A stretch of DNA of 64,000 bases from Isoetes taiwanensis (lineage: Eukaryota; Streptophyta; Lycopodiopsida; Isoetales; Isoetaceae). Where the stretch lies: assembly GCA_021234155.1 (NCBI GenBank), contig JAJEKV010000002.1, positions 1,661,882 to 1,725,881 on the forward strand, read 5' to 3'. Of the stretch, positions 22,240 to 32,216 are shown in pieces; position 1 is the stretch's first letter; each line of letters opens with the position of its first letter. Under the pieces are notes generated by a model. The model did no database searches and was not told where the DNA came from. It saw only the letters and a program-made list of their open reading frames with translations. Both the position numbers and the translations under genes were made by a program.

Positions 22240-23520
22240 AACGTGATCGAATACTAAGAATCTTCTTGGAATCTTCGAGTTTCAATGAATCTATGGTAAG
22301 TTGAGGGAATCTAGGAGAATCTTCATAGAATCTTGGAGAATCTAGAGGAATCTTAAAGTATTCTTTTGGAATCTAGGGGAATCTTTAGAGAATCTTAGGG
22401 AGTCTCAAACAAATCTTTAGGAATCTAGGACAATCTAGAGAAATCTTCATGAAATCTTTAAGAACTATGGGAATCTAGATGGAATCTTGGAGAATCTTGG
22501 GGAATCTGAATAAAATCTTAGGGAATTTCTGTAGGATCTTAAAATACGGGAACCTTTGTAGAACTTTAAGGAATCTAAGAGAATCTTTGGGAATCTATGG
22601 GAATCTTCTTAAAAATTTTGAGAACTTAAGGGAATCTCGATGGAATCTTATAGAATCTAGGAGAATCTTCATAGAATCTTGGGTAATCTAGGGAATCTTT
22701 ATAGAATCTTGGGGAATCTAGAGAAATCAAGGGATAATCTTTGGGAACCTAGGGGAATCTACATAGGATCTTGGAGAATCTAGAGGAATCTCGAGAGAAT
22801 CTTAGGGATTATAGAGTATAAAATCTTGAAAAACTAAGAGAATCTACATGGAATCTTGGAAAATCTAGAGGAATCTTGGGATAATCTTTGAAAATGTAGG
22901 GGAATCTCAAGGGAATCTCAAGAGAATTTTAGGAAATGTAGGGGAATCTAAGGAAATGTTTATAAAATCTTTGAGAATCGAGAGGAATCGTGAAGAATCT
23001 AAGAGAAACTTCATAAAATCTACAGGAATTAAGGAGAATCTACATAGAATATTACAGAATCTAAAGGAACCTTGAGATAATCTTCAGAAATGTAGGGAAA
23101 GCTTTATAGAATCTTAAGAATCTAAGGGAATCTTTCACACTGGGTGTGTTTTGAAGGGGAAGCTTTCATGTTGGGCGTGTTTCCATGGAATCTTGGAGAA
23201 TCTAGGGGAATCTTCGTAGAATCGAAAGGAATCTAGGGGATTTTTCATAAAATCTCTGAGAATCTAAAGGAATCTTGATAGAATCTTAAGAATCTAAGGT
23301 AATTTTCATAGAATCTAAGGGAATATAGAAGAACCTTATATAGAATCTTTAGAAATTTAGGAGAATCTTATAAGGATCTTGGAGAATCCTTAAGAATCCT
23401 TAAGAATCCTTATTGAATCTTAAGAAATCTACGGAAATTCATATAATGTTATGAAATCTTATAAAATCTTAGGGAATTCAAGATAGCCTTAATGATATCT
23501 CAAGGGACCAAGAAAATCTT
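22240..23520. repeat. GAATCT-rich degenerate tandem array
   Basis: For about 1.25 kb the plus strand is built from short variants of GGAATCTAGGGGAATCTTCA and GAATCTTGGAGAATCTAG. The core word GAATCT returns roughly every 10-16 bases with interspersed AATCTTCATAGAATCTT phrases. The units are too variable for a simple period, resembling an old minisatellite-like array. It lies between the two head-to-head Gy2 copies. No coding potential is evident. Confidence 0.85.
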
Positions 23521-23825
23521 GGAGAAATCCAAGTAAAATTTTGTACTACGTCATCTTTCGCAAGCCCTAAACTTAACAATTTCTTGTATATATATTTTTT
23601 TGTAAGACAAGGTTTAAATAAACAAAACTCGATTATATTCATATATTATACAAAATTGATACAAGGAAGATGCTTGCTGGACAAGCTAACTATGATCTCC
23701 CCGAATTCTTCGGGCGAGAGCCAATTCCTTCGTCATAATGGTAACCCTTTTCGCATGGATAGCGCAAAGGTTAGCATCGCCAAAAAGAAAGCCTCAGGAG
23801 CCTCCTGCAGTGCTAATATAGCAAA
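23521..23825. other. Spacer before Gy2c
   Basis: No supported gene. AT-rich, with a stretch (23690-23825) that may be decayed gypsy sequence but has no recognisable motif. Confidence 0.35.
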
Positions 23826-23848
23826 AGTTTAGAACCGCAGGTCTCATT

Positions 23849-25306
23849 GTGGGGATGGAGTTCCTGGCTGCTGCCAAGGCCAACATTGATTGTGAAAAGC
23901 GAGAAGTTACCTTCAAAGCAACCAATGGAGCCCGAGTGACCATAGCAGGTAAATTGGTTGTTCCCATTATGCAATGTATCTCGTTACGCCAGTTGCATAG
24001 GGCTATCAAGAAGTCTCAAATTATTGGCATGATTCGACTTGTTTCAGTAGACGCCAAGTCCAAACAAGACGAAGTTCTTGATACCTTGCCTCCGGCGATA
24101 GCAGTTGTTCTTCGGGAGTACCATGACCTTTTTCCCGACGAAATTCATCGATTGCCACCTTTTAGAGGCGTGGAATGTGAAATGACCTTGGAACCAGGTA
24201 CCAAGCCCACTAGCAAGGCTTCAGATCGAATGAGTATTCCTGAATTAACATAGCTTAAGAAGCAATTGCAAGAGCTCCTCAAATTAGGCTTCATTCGACC
24301 TAATGTGTCACCTTTTGGGGCCCCGATACTCTTCGTCAAGAAGAAGGATGGCAACTGAAGAAGAAGAAGTATCGATTACTGCCAACTGAATAAGCATACT
24401 ATTAAGAATCGGTATGTTTTGCCACGTGCCGACGATTTAATGGATCAGTTGCAAGGGGCTAAGTACTTTAAAAAGATTGATCTTCGTTCGGGATATCGCC
24501 AGATATGAATTAAGGAGGATGACATTCACAAGTCTGCCTTTCGGACATGCTATGGGCATTATGAGTTTACTGTGATGCCATTTGGCTTGACTAATGCCCC
24601 GGCCACCTTCATGAGGCTGATGAATGATGTCTTCTGCGAATATCTTGATGATTTTATCATCATATTCTTTGATGATATCCTCATATACAGTAACACCTTA
24701 GAGGATCATGTGCCACATCTTTGGTTGGCCTTGCAAAAACTCAGACGCCACCAACTCTATGCCAAGTTCTCAAAGTGTAGATTTGCAACCACCAAGGTTG
24801 ATTACCTGGGACATATTGTGTCTGAAGAAGGAATAGCCACAGATCCAGCTAAGATTGAAGCAGTGAAGGATTGGCCGATTCCAACCAATATGTCTGAGGT
24901 TCGCAGCTTTCTGGGGTTGGTCGGTTATTACCGTAAGTTTGTCAAAGACTTTGCCAAGCTCGTCGCGCCCTTAACAGACCTAACCAAGCATGAAAAGGTT
25001 AGGGATTGGATGGCACATTGGAAAGACAAAGTTCAAGCCGGATTCCAGTCATTGAAGGATGCTTTGACAACGGCCCCAGTTCTCACCTTGCCAGACCCTC
25101 AGAAGGATAAGTGGGTTGGTACGGATGCTAATAAAATAGCTACTGGCGGTATGTTAATGCAAGAGGGCCGGGTCATCGCGCATGATTCTAGAACGATTCT
25201 AGAACTGGGCAGACGATTCCAATTGGATACTGATCACCAAAGCCTCCAATATTTTCACGTAACCCCACCTCAACTTGAGACAAAGCCGATGGATGGAATT
25301 CCTTGA
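23849..25306 (+). pseudogene. Gy2c reverse transcriptase-RNase H region
   Basis: Two long open stretches (23849-24253 and 24572-25306) are separated by stops at about 24251, 24356 and 24506. Visible motifs are [58 protein letters not shown] and the catalytic [20 protein letters not shown]. The post-RT segment is [19 protein letters not shown] and the RNase H start is [18 protein letters not shown]. Compared with Gy2a, the RNase H middle part with its glutamate is deleted: [10 protein letters not shown] runs almost directly into TDHQSLQYF. Confidence 0.87.
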
Positions 25307-26448
25307 GAAATATGATTTTGAGGTCATCTATAAGCCGGGCAAGCATAATGTTATTGCGGACGCGCTCTTTCGACATCCATTGGTCACTCAAACGCATTGT
25401 AATGCCATATCCACGCTTTCTAGCGAGTTTGGGAAGCAGATACAGCAAACTCTTCCCATAGACTCCAGATATGGCAAAGTGTATCGAAGGAAGCCAGAAC
25501 AGACAAGGAAAGGGAGGCTTTCTGCCATTACAAGAAGAAAGCTGGACTCCTTTATTATAAAGATAAGTTATGTGTTCCCGAGACATCAGGAGTTCGTAAG
25601 CTCATTCTCCACGATACACATAACAGTTCTATAACGGGGCATGTAGGACTTATGAAGACATATTTCAAGATCCGCTCCAGCTATTTTTGGCCAGGCATGA
25701 AGAAGCACATTGCTAGATACTCCGTATTCCAGGGGAACTCCAACCCCTAGATGTCCCCAATGCAAATTGGAAAGTTATTACCATGGATTTTATCGTGGGG
25801 CTTCTGCGCACCTTAAGGGGTTTTGATGCCTTAATGGTGGTGGTCGACAAACTTGCTAAGATGGCACACTTTCTGCCATGTCGTACCACAGACACTGCAT
25901 TGGACACCGCCTTGTTGTTTACCAAGGAGGTATTTTGTCTTCATGGGATGCCCCATACCATTATATCGGACCGGGATCCTAAGTTTGTTAGTGCATTCTG
26001 GAAAGATTTCTTCAGCACTATTCAAACTAAGCTTGCCATGAGCACAGCTTATCATCCGCAAACAAATGGTCAAACAGAGCGTACGAATCGCATAATTGAA
26101 GATATGCTACTTAATTACGTCTGGAAGAAGCAATCTCAATGGGCAGATTAAATCCATTTGGTGGAGTTTGTCTATAACAGCACTAAACAGGAGTCCTCAA
26201 GGATGTCTACTTTTATGATAAATTATGGCTATTAATGCCTCACTCCGGACACGTGGTATAATCCAGTTTCCAAGGTGGAAGTTTCTCAGCAGCTGCTTAT
26301 AGATATGCAGGCACTTGTGGAAGAAGTTAGAGCATACTTGCTAGCTGCAAGAGCTCGACAAAAGAGTCTTGCCAATCGACATCGAAGTCGCGAGAATTTC
26401 AAGTCGGTGATTCGGTTTGGCTAAAGATCAAGGTGAAGCAAGCCAAAC
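25270..26448 (+). pseudogene. Gy2c integrase, N-terminal and core part
   Basis: Starts at the RNase H end ([20 protein letters not shown]). The integrase N-terminal region is [20 protein letters not shown] (about 25648), but the CxxC half of the zinc-binding site is deleted near 25722, where the reading jumps to the later QGNSNP. The core (25783-26151) has VVVDKLAKMAHF, the second acid in TIISDRDPKFVSAFWKD and the third in NGQTERTNRIIEDML. Stops at about 26149 and 26233 follow. The reading ends at TTAA (26449-26452), where a TIR element was inserted. Confidence 0.85.
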
Positions 26449-26452
26449 TTAA

Positions 26453-28646
26453 CACTAGAGTTGTCCCTTGATGAACCCAAATGGGTTCATTCATACACTT
26501 TTTTTGAAATTCTATTATAGCTCCGAGATAAAGAATTTGTCTACATACTCACAATATGTTGTCCTCCATGAGTGTACATATAAGGAGAAATTTATGAAAA
26601 ATATAGAAAGCTTCTATTACCAAACATAATATGAAGCCGGTGCAAAGGGGTCAAGTTTATTCTCAAAGTCTTTAATATTTGGATTTTGTTATAGTCGGAG
26701 GATGAATCTTGGCGCTGACGTCTGCGGCTAGGGCGGACAGGAGAGAGAGAAACCGCCCCTCTCTCATCGATTCCGGCACTGCTGCTCCAAATTCGAGGGC
26801 TTTTATTCCTGTTTGCAGATGCTAGCATGAGATCCGGTAGTCTTGAAGAATTTTTCCAGGTTTCTTATAAATTTTCTTCTTGGAAGCAGCTTTGTGGTGG
26901 TTCTTTCTAGGTTTCCTCCATGCCTTCATGCCACTAACGTGGCTTACTCTGCTCTTTGCTTCTGAAAGCATTCTTGCTTTATAAAGGCATAATGTTCTTT
27001 GCTTTTAAGAGAAGGACCAGTTTTCCAATCTTTCTTGCAAAGACACACCGAAAAGGCAAAATGGCGCCTATAAGGTGGAGTAGATTAGGTACAGGCTTGG
27101 TAAGAGAAGCATCTTCTAACTTGATCATCAGACCTTCATTACACCTGGGTTTACTCTGTCAGGCAGCGGTTTCCTTCTCCCGTTCTTTCTTTCTAGCAGA
27201 AAGGTACAGAATTTTCAAGAATTGATCAGAAATTTACTTTTTAAATCAGGAGGTTCATTGTAAAGAATCAAATCTGGAAATCCCAAGCATTCCTGTGCTA
27301 ACTCAAGCATTTTGGGTCTGAAAAGCCACCCAAGTACTGACGCTTGAAGAAGACTTTGTCCAGCAAGATCAAGATCTGTTATAATCCAAAGCATCCTATG
27401 CAATCTCAAGCATTTTGTGCTTGAAAATCCACTCAAGTACTGACGCTTGGGTGGTGATTTTGGTACTGATAAGCCAAAATCTAGGAAACTATTCTAAGTA
27501 CTGATACGCTTAGAATATGTCCACTCGAATACTGCTATGTTCGAGTTGCTTGGATTTTCATGCTTTTCTGGCACAATTTATATCCTATCTCATTATTTCC
27601 GGACTCTTTGCTTTGATTCATCAGATTTGGAAAGAATATTCTGGGAGCTTTTCATCCTAGCATCTTCTTGTTTGCTCTGGTTACCATATGGGAGACTTTT
27701 TCATGCTTCATGTTTATCAGCTTATAGAGCAGGCAATAAGTTTCAACTCATAGAGGATGAAGATGTCGAGACTACTCCTGTAGTAGTCCTCTTTGTTTTT
27801 GAGACATTGTACTTATTTTGATATAATATAAAAATCTCTTACCTTCAAAAAAAAAAAAAAGTCTTTAACATTTCTCACATTATTTTGCAAAAATGATTTT
27901 TCCTAGGAATTCTAATTCTTCCATCTTATAAATCATGATATGAAAAATCTATCACAAGAAGAATTAGAAAAATCTATGGTAGAATTTTCGAGAAATAATT
28001 CCTTAAATTTTGAAGTTCAGAAATCCTTTATGGACCCAATTAGGTCCCCCGAGGGTCAAAATTTTGAAAATTCATAGTACTACTCCACTTTTTGAAAAAA
28101 TGAAATCCATTTGGCAAGACGTGTAGTACTTAGTATCTATTTCCATTGAAAAATAATGGTATCTTCATATTCATATTCTATTTCAAATATCATAGATATG
28201 AAATGGTTCCTGGATGTCTGTTTTTCAAAAATTCCTTAGGGACCTGACTGGGTCTCTCAAGGATTGAAATTATGATTTGCTCATTAATATATCAAATTTT
28301 TATGAAATCACATGAAATATGAAAAATGAGTAGCATTTGTAGGCTAAGTTCATAGAAAATTAATGTTATCTTGAAATTTGTATTCCATGTTGAGTGTCAT
28401 GAGATTATATCATATCATCGAAACCATTGAATTGAGTGTATTTCAAGGTGCGATTGTGCCAAACTTGTGAAGAATTTTATTTTGCCATTGAATATAGTGG
28501 TACAACTTCGAGTTAATCTTACAATTCAGGTGTTCATATTTAAAATCTCATAAGTATCATGAAGAACTAGCCCCTAATATGGAGAAGGGATTGAGGGACC
28601 CATACGGGTTGATGAACCCAAACAGGTCCATGAGACAACTCTAGTG
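26453..28646. mobile_element. 2194-bp TIR element with TTAA target duplication, no transposase
   Basis: Ends are a perfect 13-bp inverted repeat, CACTAGAGTTGTC at 26453-26465 and its complement at 28634-28646. Flanks are TTAA on both sides (26449-26452 and 28647-28650). The related copy Gy2a shows a single uninterrupted site at this position, so the insertion and the TTAA duplication are directly supported. TTAA is the classical piggyBac target; a TA duplication (mariner-like) fits the same bases if the TIR is extended by one base. The CACTA-type 3-bp duplication does not fit. No transposase ORF is visible, so the element is non-autonomous. Its interior holds GGACC/GGTCC-rich repeats and a nested poly-A retroposon. 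Confidence 0.85.
26681..27860 (+). mobile_element. Poly-A retroposon nested in the TIR element
   Basis: About 1.17 kb ending in a run of 14 A (27847-27860) directly after a GATATAATATAAAAATCTC-type 3' end, as in L1-like plant LINEs. A 16-bp target duplication flanks it: AAAGTCTTTAATATTT at 26665-26680 and AAAGTCTTTAACATTT at 27858-27873, with one mismatch. Open frames of 89 and 94 codons exist inside but show no recognisable domain. It could be a 5'-truncated LINE 3' region or a retroposed transcript. Confidence 0.75.
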
Positions 28647-29060
28647 TTAAGATTGGCAATTGTAAGAAGCTTGCACCTAGATGGGCTGGTCCTTTTCAGG
28701 TAACTGAAAGGATAGGTTCTCAGGCCTACCAATTGGATCTACCCGCACATTTAAAGATCCATAAAGTTTTCTACGTAAGTCTTCTCAAGAAGCATAACCC
28801 TGATCCAGAAGAGGTTTTTGACACACCAACACTTCTGGAGATGACCGAGGATCAGTTGGAGATTGTGCCTCAAGCTCTTCTTGATCACGCATATAAGCAA
28901 ACCCATCGAACTCAAATTTTGCAATACTTGGTTAAGTGGAAACACTTACCCACAGAACCATTCAAGATGCGATCAACTCCAACCCTAACGGTAAGCATTG
29001 TGTTATGGATCCGACAGGGGTCATATGAGAGGGATTCGACAGGGATCATTCTAGGGGTTG
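28647..29060 (+). pseudogene. Gy2c integrase C-terminus and chromodomain
   Basis: The integrase frame resumes after the TIR element with NCKKLAPRWAGPF-like coding (about 28657-28700), then DLPAHLKIHKVFYVSLLKKH (28733). A chromodomain-like end TQILQYLVKWKHLPTE follows at about 28911-28958. Downstream, the sequence typical of the domain (the DATWV region) is missing. A stop closes the frame at 29077. Confidence 0.83.
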
Positions 29061-29532
29061 GGTTACATGCATCTTAGGTGGGGAACTGGGCATGTAGGCA
29101 TTCATGGTAGGACGCATTCGTCCGCGGCTATAATGGGAATATAGCCATTCCTTACGCCGAGATGACATGCAAGCCTTAGGCATGATAGGATTCTTGCATT
29201 CATATTTTTTATTTCCTTTAAGGGGGTGGTCCCTTCAACCACACTACTTAAATCATTTTGTAAATACTAATGTCTTGTGCTTCTGCAGGCTAATAGGGCA
29301 TACTGACAGACTGCAGAAGAAGTTAGGCCTCAGCCTGGAGGCCAACTCTTGTATTTCAAGTTTTGTGTTATGAGTGCACTCTTGAGTATTATTATTGTAA
29401 TTCGTGTGTTTGTTAAAGGACTTCCGTCCTATGACTTATATATGTAATCTTGCGTTCATTATCAATAAGTAACAGTTAACTTTTGGTACATTCAATCTCC
29501 ACTAACTCTAATGCTAAGGACAACATTAATCC
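29061..29532 (+). other. Gy2c 3' untranslated region
   Basis: Non-coding stretch between the integrase end and the polypurine tract. Much of it matches the reverse complement of 13833-14330 in Gy2a, so it is part of the family consensus. Confidence 0.6.
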
Positions 29533-29548
29533 AAGAGGGGGAGAATCT
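29533..29548 (+). promoter_or_regulatory. Gy2c polypurine tract
   Basis: AAGAGGGGGAGAATC lies immediately before the LTR start TGACATTCC. It corresponds to the plus-strand primer tract of LTR retrotransposons; the same motif is present next to the Gy2a LTR. Confidence 0.85.
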
Positions 29549-31257
29549 GACATTCCAGGTATCTATATAGTATACGTATGCATACCATGACACTTCACCA
29601 GTATTTAATTAAACCCTTAAGGGTTAATAGGGGATAACTTAGATTCACTTAAAATGGATTTTATTAGCTATGTTAAAAAAATTAGAGGATAATTAACCTA
29701 ATTATGATAATTAAGGCATAATTAGTTAAATGTCACCAATAAGGAGTGCCACCTGGCCCAAATCGGTTGGCCAAGTGGGACTTGCTATTTTGGGTGGAGA
29801 AATAAGGGTCCTACCCCCATTTTTGCCCAAATTCGAATTGGGAAGAGAGGAGGAGCAGCAGCTACCAGCCTTACCCAGTTTTTGCCAGTTCTTGCCAACA
29901 GACCCAAACTATGGAAGCCTTCTATGATAACGGCTCTAGCCAAGAGATTGGTTAGTCCCTAGATAGCTTCTATTTCTGCTAACACTTCTTTGAATAGATG
30001 GAATGATTAAATTCTCTTTCATATGTTGTTTGGATGGTGATGGATACTTAAGATGGTGTTTATATTCTTTCTTTCTGATCCGTCCATGTATTGGGGTTAA
30101 GGGAAGGGTAGAGACCTAAAGGCCAGCTAGAAATAGAGATGTTCCTAGCTAGAACCCATAGAACCCAGTAATTGCGGCCTGTGCACAAGAGCCAACCTGG
30201 CTGAGGATGCTGTGATGTGGTTCAGCATCAAATAACGAGTATGATGGTGAATCGGGGGTGGGGTCCTGCCTAGCGTGGCTACAGGACTACTATAGTGTGC
30301 TAGTCTTATAGCCGGTCACTAAGAAGGCCGGGTATGGGTCTGACACTCCCTTGGGTCGCAGGAGACGTGCCTATATGGACGCCCTGGACTCGAACGGGCA
30401 GGTGAGCTGGCCTTTGGATTTAGGGGAGTAAGTCGGGTACGGATGCCGGGTTCACTGATGTGGCACGTATTATCTAGCACACCCAGGGATCCATCATGCT
30501 CGGGGAGGGGATGCCTCTCTGACCTGCCTCATCGGACCGGGGAGATGTAACTCGGAGTAGTCCCGTAGGGTGATTCCTTGGGATTGCGTCTCCGAAAGGC
30601 TACAAGCACGTCATAGCATGATTCAGCCTATCTGTAAAGTGTGCACAGGAGGGGCAGATGGAGTGGACTACCCTAGTCGTTGTCTTATGCCAGCCAACGC
30701 CATGTTATACTTTCGTCTGTTGTTATCTTGAGGCCGGCTGTCAGTTGCCCCTTGAAGTCTGAGCCTCGAGTAGCGCCTTGTTATAATATATTGTTCATAT
30801 TATTGATGGTTGTACTTCCTTGCGTTGATGATGATGGATGGGCCACCCTTCATGGTGGTATATTATTTTAGCATGATTGTTGTATGCTAACGTGTATGTA
30901 TGCTTCTGCTGTATAGGATTTCCCATAGAGGACGTGGGACGAATGACACCTCCGTGTTCCTCGCCCGGACACTTGGTCATCCCAAGTGGTCCGAGTATGA
31001 CGGAGGGCCTTACCATGGTGATGTAGTGGCCGTAGGAGGGGGAATTCCCGTATTTATACGATGGGAGCATCGTATAGATTCTGGGAGTATCACAGGACCT
31101 GGAACGAATGAAACCTCCATGTTCCTCGCCTGGACACTTGGCCATCCCAAGTGGTCCAAGTTAGATGGAGGGCCCTTCCATGGTGATGTAGTCACCACGG
31201 GAGGGGAAATTCCCGTATTTATATAATGGGAGAATCGTATAGATTTTGGGAGCGTCA
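29549..31257 (+). mobile_element. Gy2 LTR, shared by Gy2c (3' LTR) and Gy2b (5' LTR)
   Basis: About 1.71 kb starting TGACATTCC after a PPT and ending GCGTCA just before a tRNA-Met primer site at 31261. TGAC...GTCA forms the expected short terminal inversion. Because a PPT lies on its left and a primer site on its right, this single LTR joins two element bodies in tandem. TATA-like words (TATTTATA) occur at about 31052 and 31217, within two tandem copies of a 165-bp unit at the 3' end. Confidence 0.87.
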
Positions 31258-31258
31258 C
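30930..31258. repeat. Two tandem 165-bp units at the 3' end of the Gy2 LTR
   Basis: The unit from about 30936 to 31096 (ACGAATGACACCTCCGTGTT to GGGAGTATCACAG) is repeated at about 31103-31260 (ACGAATGAAACCTCCATGTT to GGGAGCGTCACAG) with roughly 85-90% identity by eye. Each unit carries a TATTTATA word. The open frame that spans both is a by-product: the period is a multiple of three. Confidence 0.85.
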
Positions 31259-31260
31259 AG

Positions 31261-31272
31261 TGGTATCAAAGC
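31261..31272 (+). promoter_or_regulatory. Gy2b primer binding site (tRNA-Met type)
   Basis: TGGTATCAAAGC differs by one base from TGGTATCAGAGC, the primer site complementary to the 3' end of plant initiator tRNA-Met. It lies three bases after the LTR end. It sets the plus orientation of Gy2b. Confidence 0.9.
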
Positions 31273-32216
31273 ATGATTTTAGTAGACCAAATCATTGCAG
31301 TAGCTATAGTTTAACTCGTTAGATTGGTTAGTTGTGGGAGACTTTATCTTAGGTTACACTATCCCGATTCCATAGTTAGTATGTATTTTGGCCTAGTTAT
31401 GAGAGGACTAAACTAGTTAGGTAGGAGGGTGTAAACTAGTAGGGTGAGTATGTTAAGTTGTGGAGGAAAGAGATCTCTTGCTTCCAAGGGCCATAACTTT
31501 TTCTAGGCAACTCGAATGGATGCAATTTTTGCACCAACGTGTCGGGCACGATCCAATTACCTTAGCGGCACTAGCATCAAATTGGCATCAAAAGGGGCCA
31601 GGAGCACATAGTTGCACCGCTTGCATTTTGGCATCTTAAAATAAAAGAAGAAAGGTGTATTTTGCCAGCAGCGCATCCATATAAAAACGCGTATTTCTGC
31701 CGTATAATTTAAAAAAAAATGTTTTGAAAAGTTTTGAATTTTAAAATAAAGTGATGGTTACTTTTTGATTCCTATCTTTTCCATCTGCTACGGAAGCTTC
31801 TTTTCAGCGTCTAGTCCGAGAAATAGCACAAGATTATCAAACCGATCTTCGGTTCTAGACTTTTGCTATGCTTGCCGAAGATTACATGTTAGCCCTTTTT
31901 GGGGATGTCAAGCTCTGTGCTATTCATGCCAAGAGGGTCACCATCATGACCAAGGATCTGGCTCTCACCCAAAGGATTCAGTGAGACCATAATTAGCTTG
32001 CTTGTCAAGCATTTTCTTGTACAAATTTTCTATAGAAATATAAGAAATTTTGACTGTCTAATTTCTTCGGTGAATATAAAGTACTTATTTAATTAATGAC
32101 TGACGTTGACGTCCACATAAAAAGTTTATAATAAAGTTACACTCAATAGTGTTTAAGGTTTCACTTTCTTCTTATTTCTCTTGCTTTTTGCTCCTCCTCC
32201 ACGACTCGCCTTTGCA
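31273..32216 (+). other. Gy2b leader between primer site and extra ORF
   Basis: Non-coding, AT-rich leader of 0.94 kb. From about 32100 (a TGACGTTGACGTC palindrome-like word) it matches the Gy2a sequence near 21730. No ORF with a recognisable product was found. Confidence 0.6.

Larger units (their letters stand above)
23826..29548 (+). mobile_element. Gy2c: 5'-truncated Ty3/gypsy element carrying a nested insertion
   Basis: The element begins inside the protease region (LIVGMEFLAAAKANIDCE near 23845). It runs through RT (to about 24820), RNase H (to about 25380), integrase (25560-26452 and 28651-28980) and a polypurine tract (29533-29548) into the LTR at 29549. Gag and the 5' LTR are absent. 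Between 26453 and 28646 the integrase is split by a TIR element. Stops and small deletions inactivate every domain. Confidence 0.88.

Noticed and set aside
22479-22691. 70-codon frame within the GAATCT array
   Set aside because: It is a low-complexity by-product of the repeat words.
26453-28646. En/Spm (CACTA) transposon
   Set aside because: Although the TIR begins CACTA, the flanks do not give a 3-bp direct duplication; TTAA (or TA) fits and matches the empty site.
30900-31226. 108-codon frame with internal protein repeat
   Set aside because: It lies in the LTR, and the protein repeat only mirrors a 165-bp DNA duplication whose period is divisible by three.
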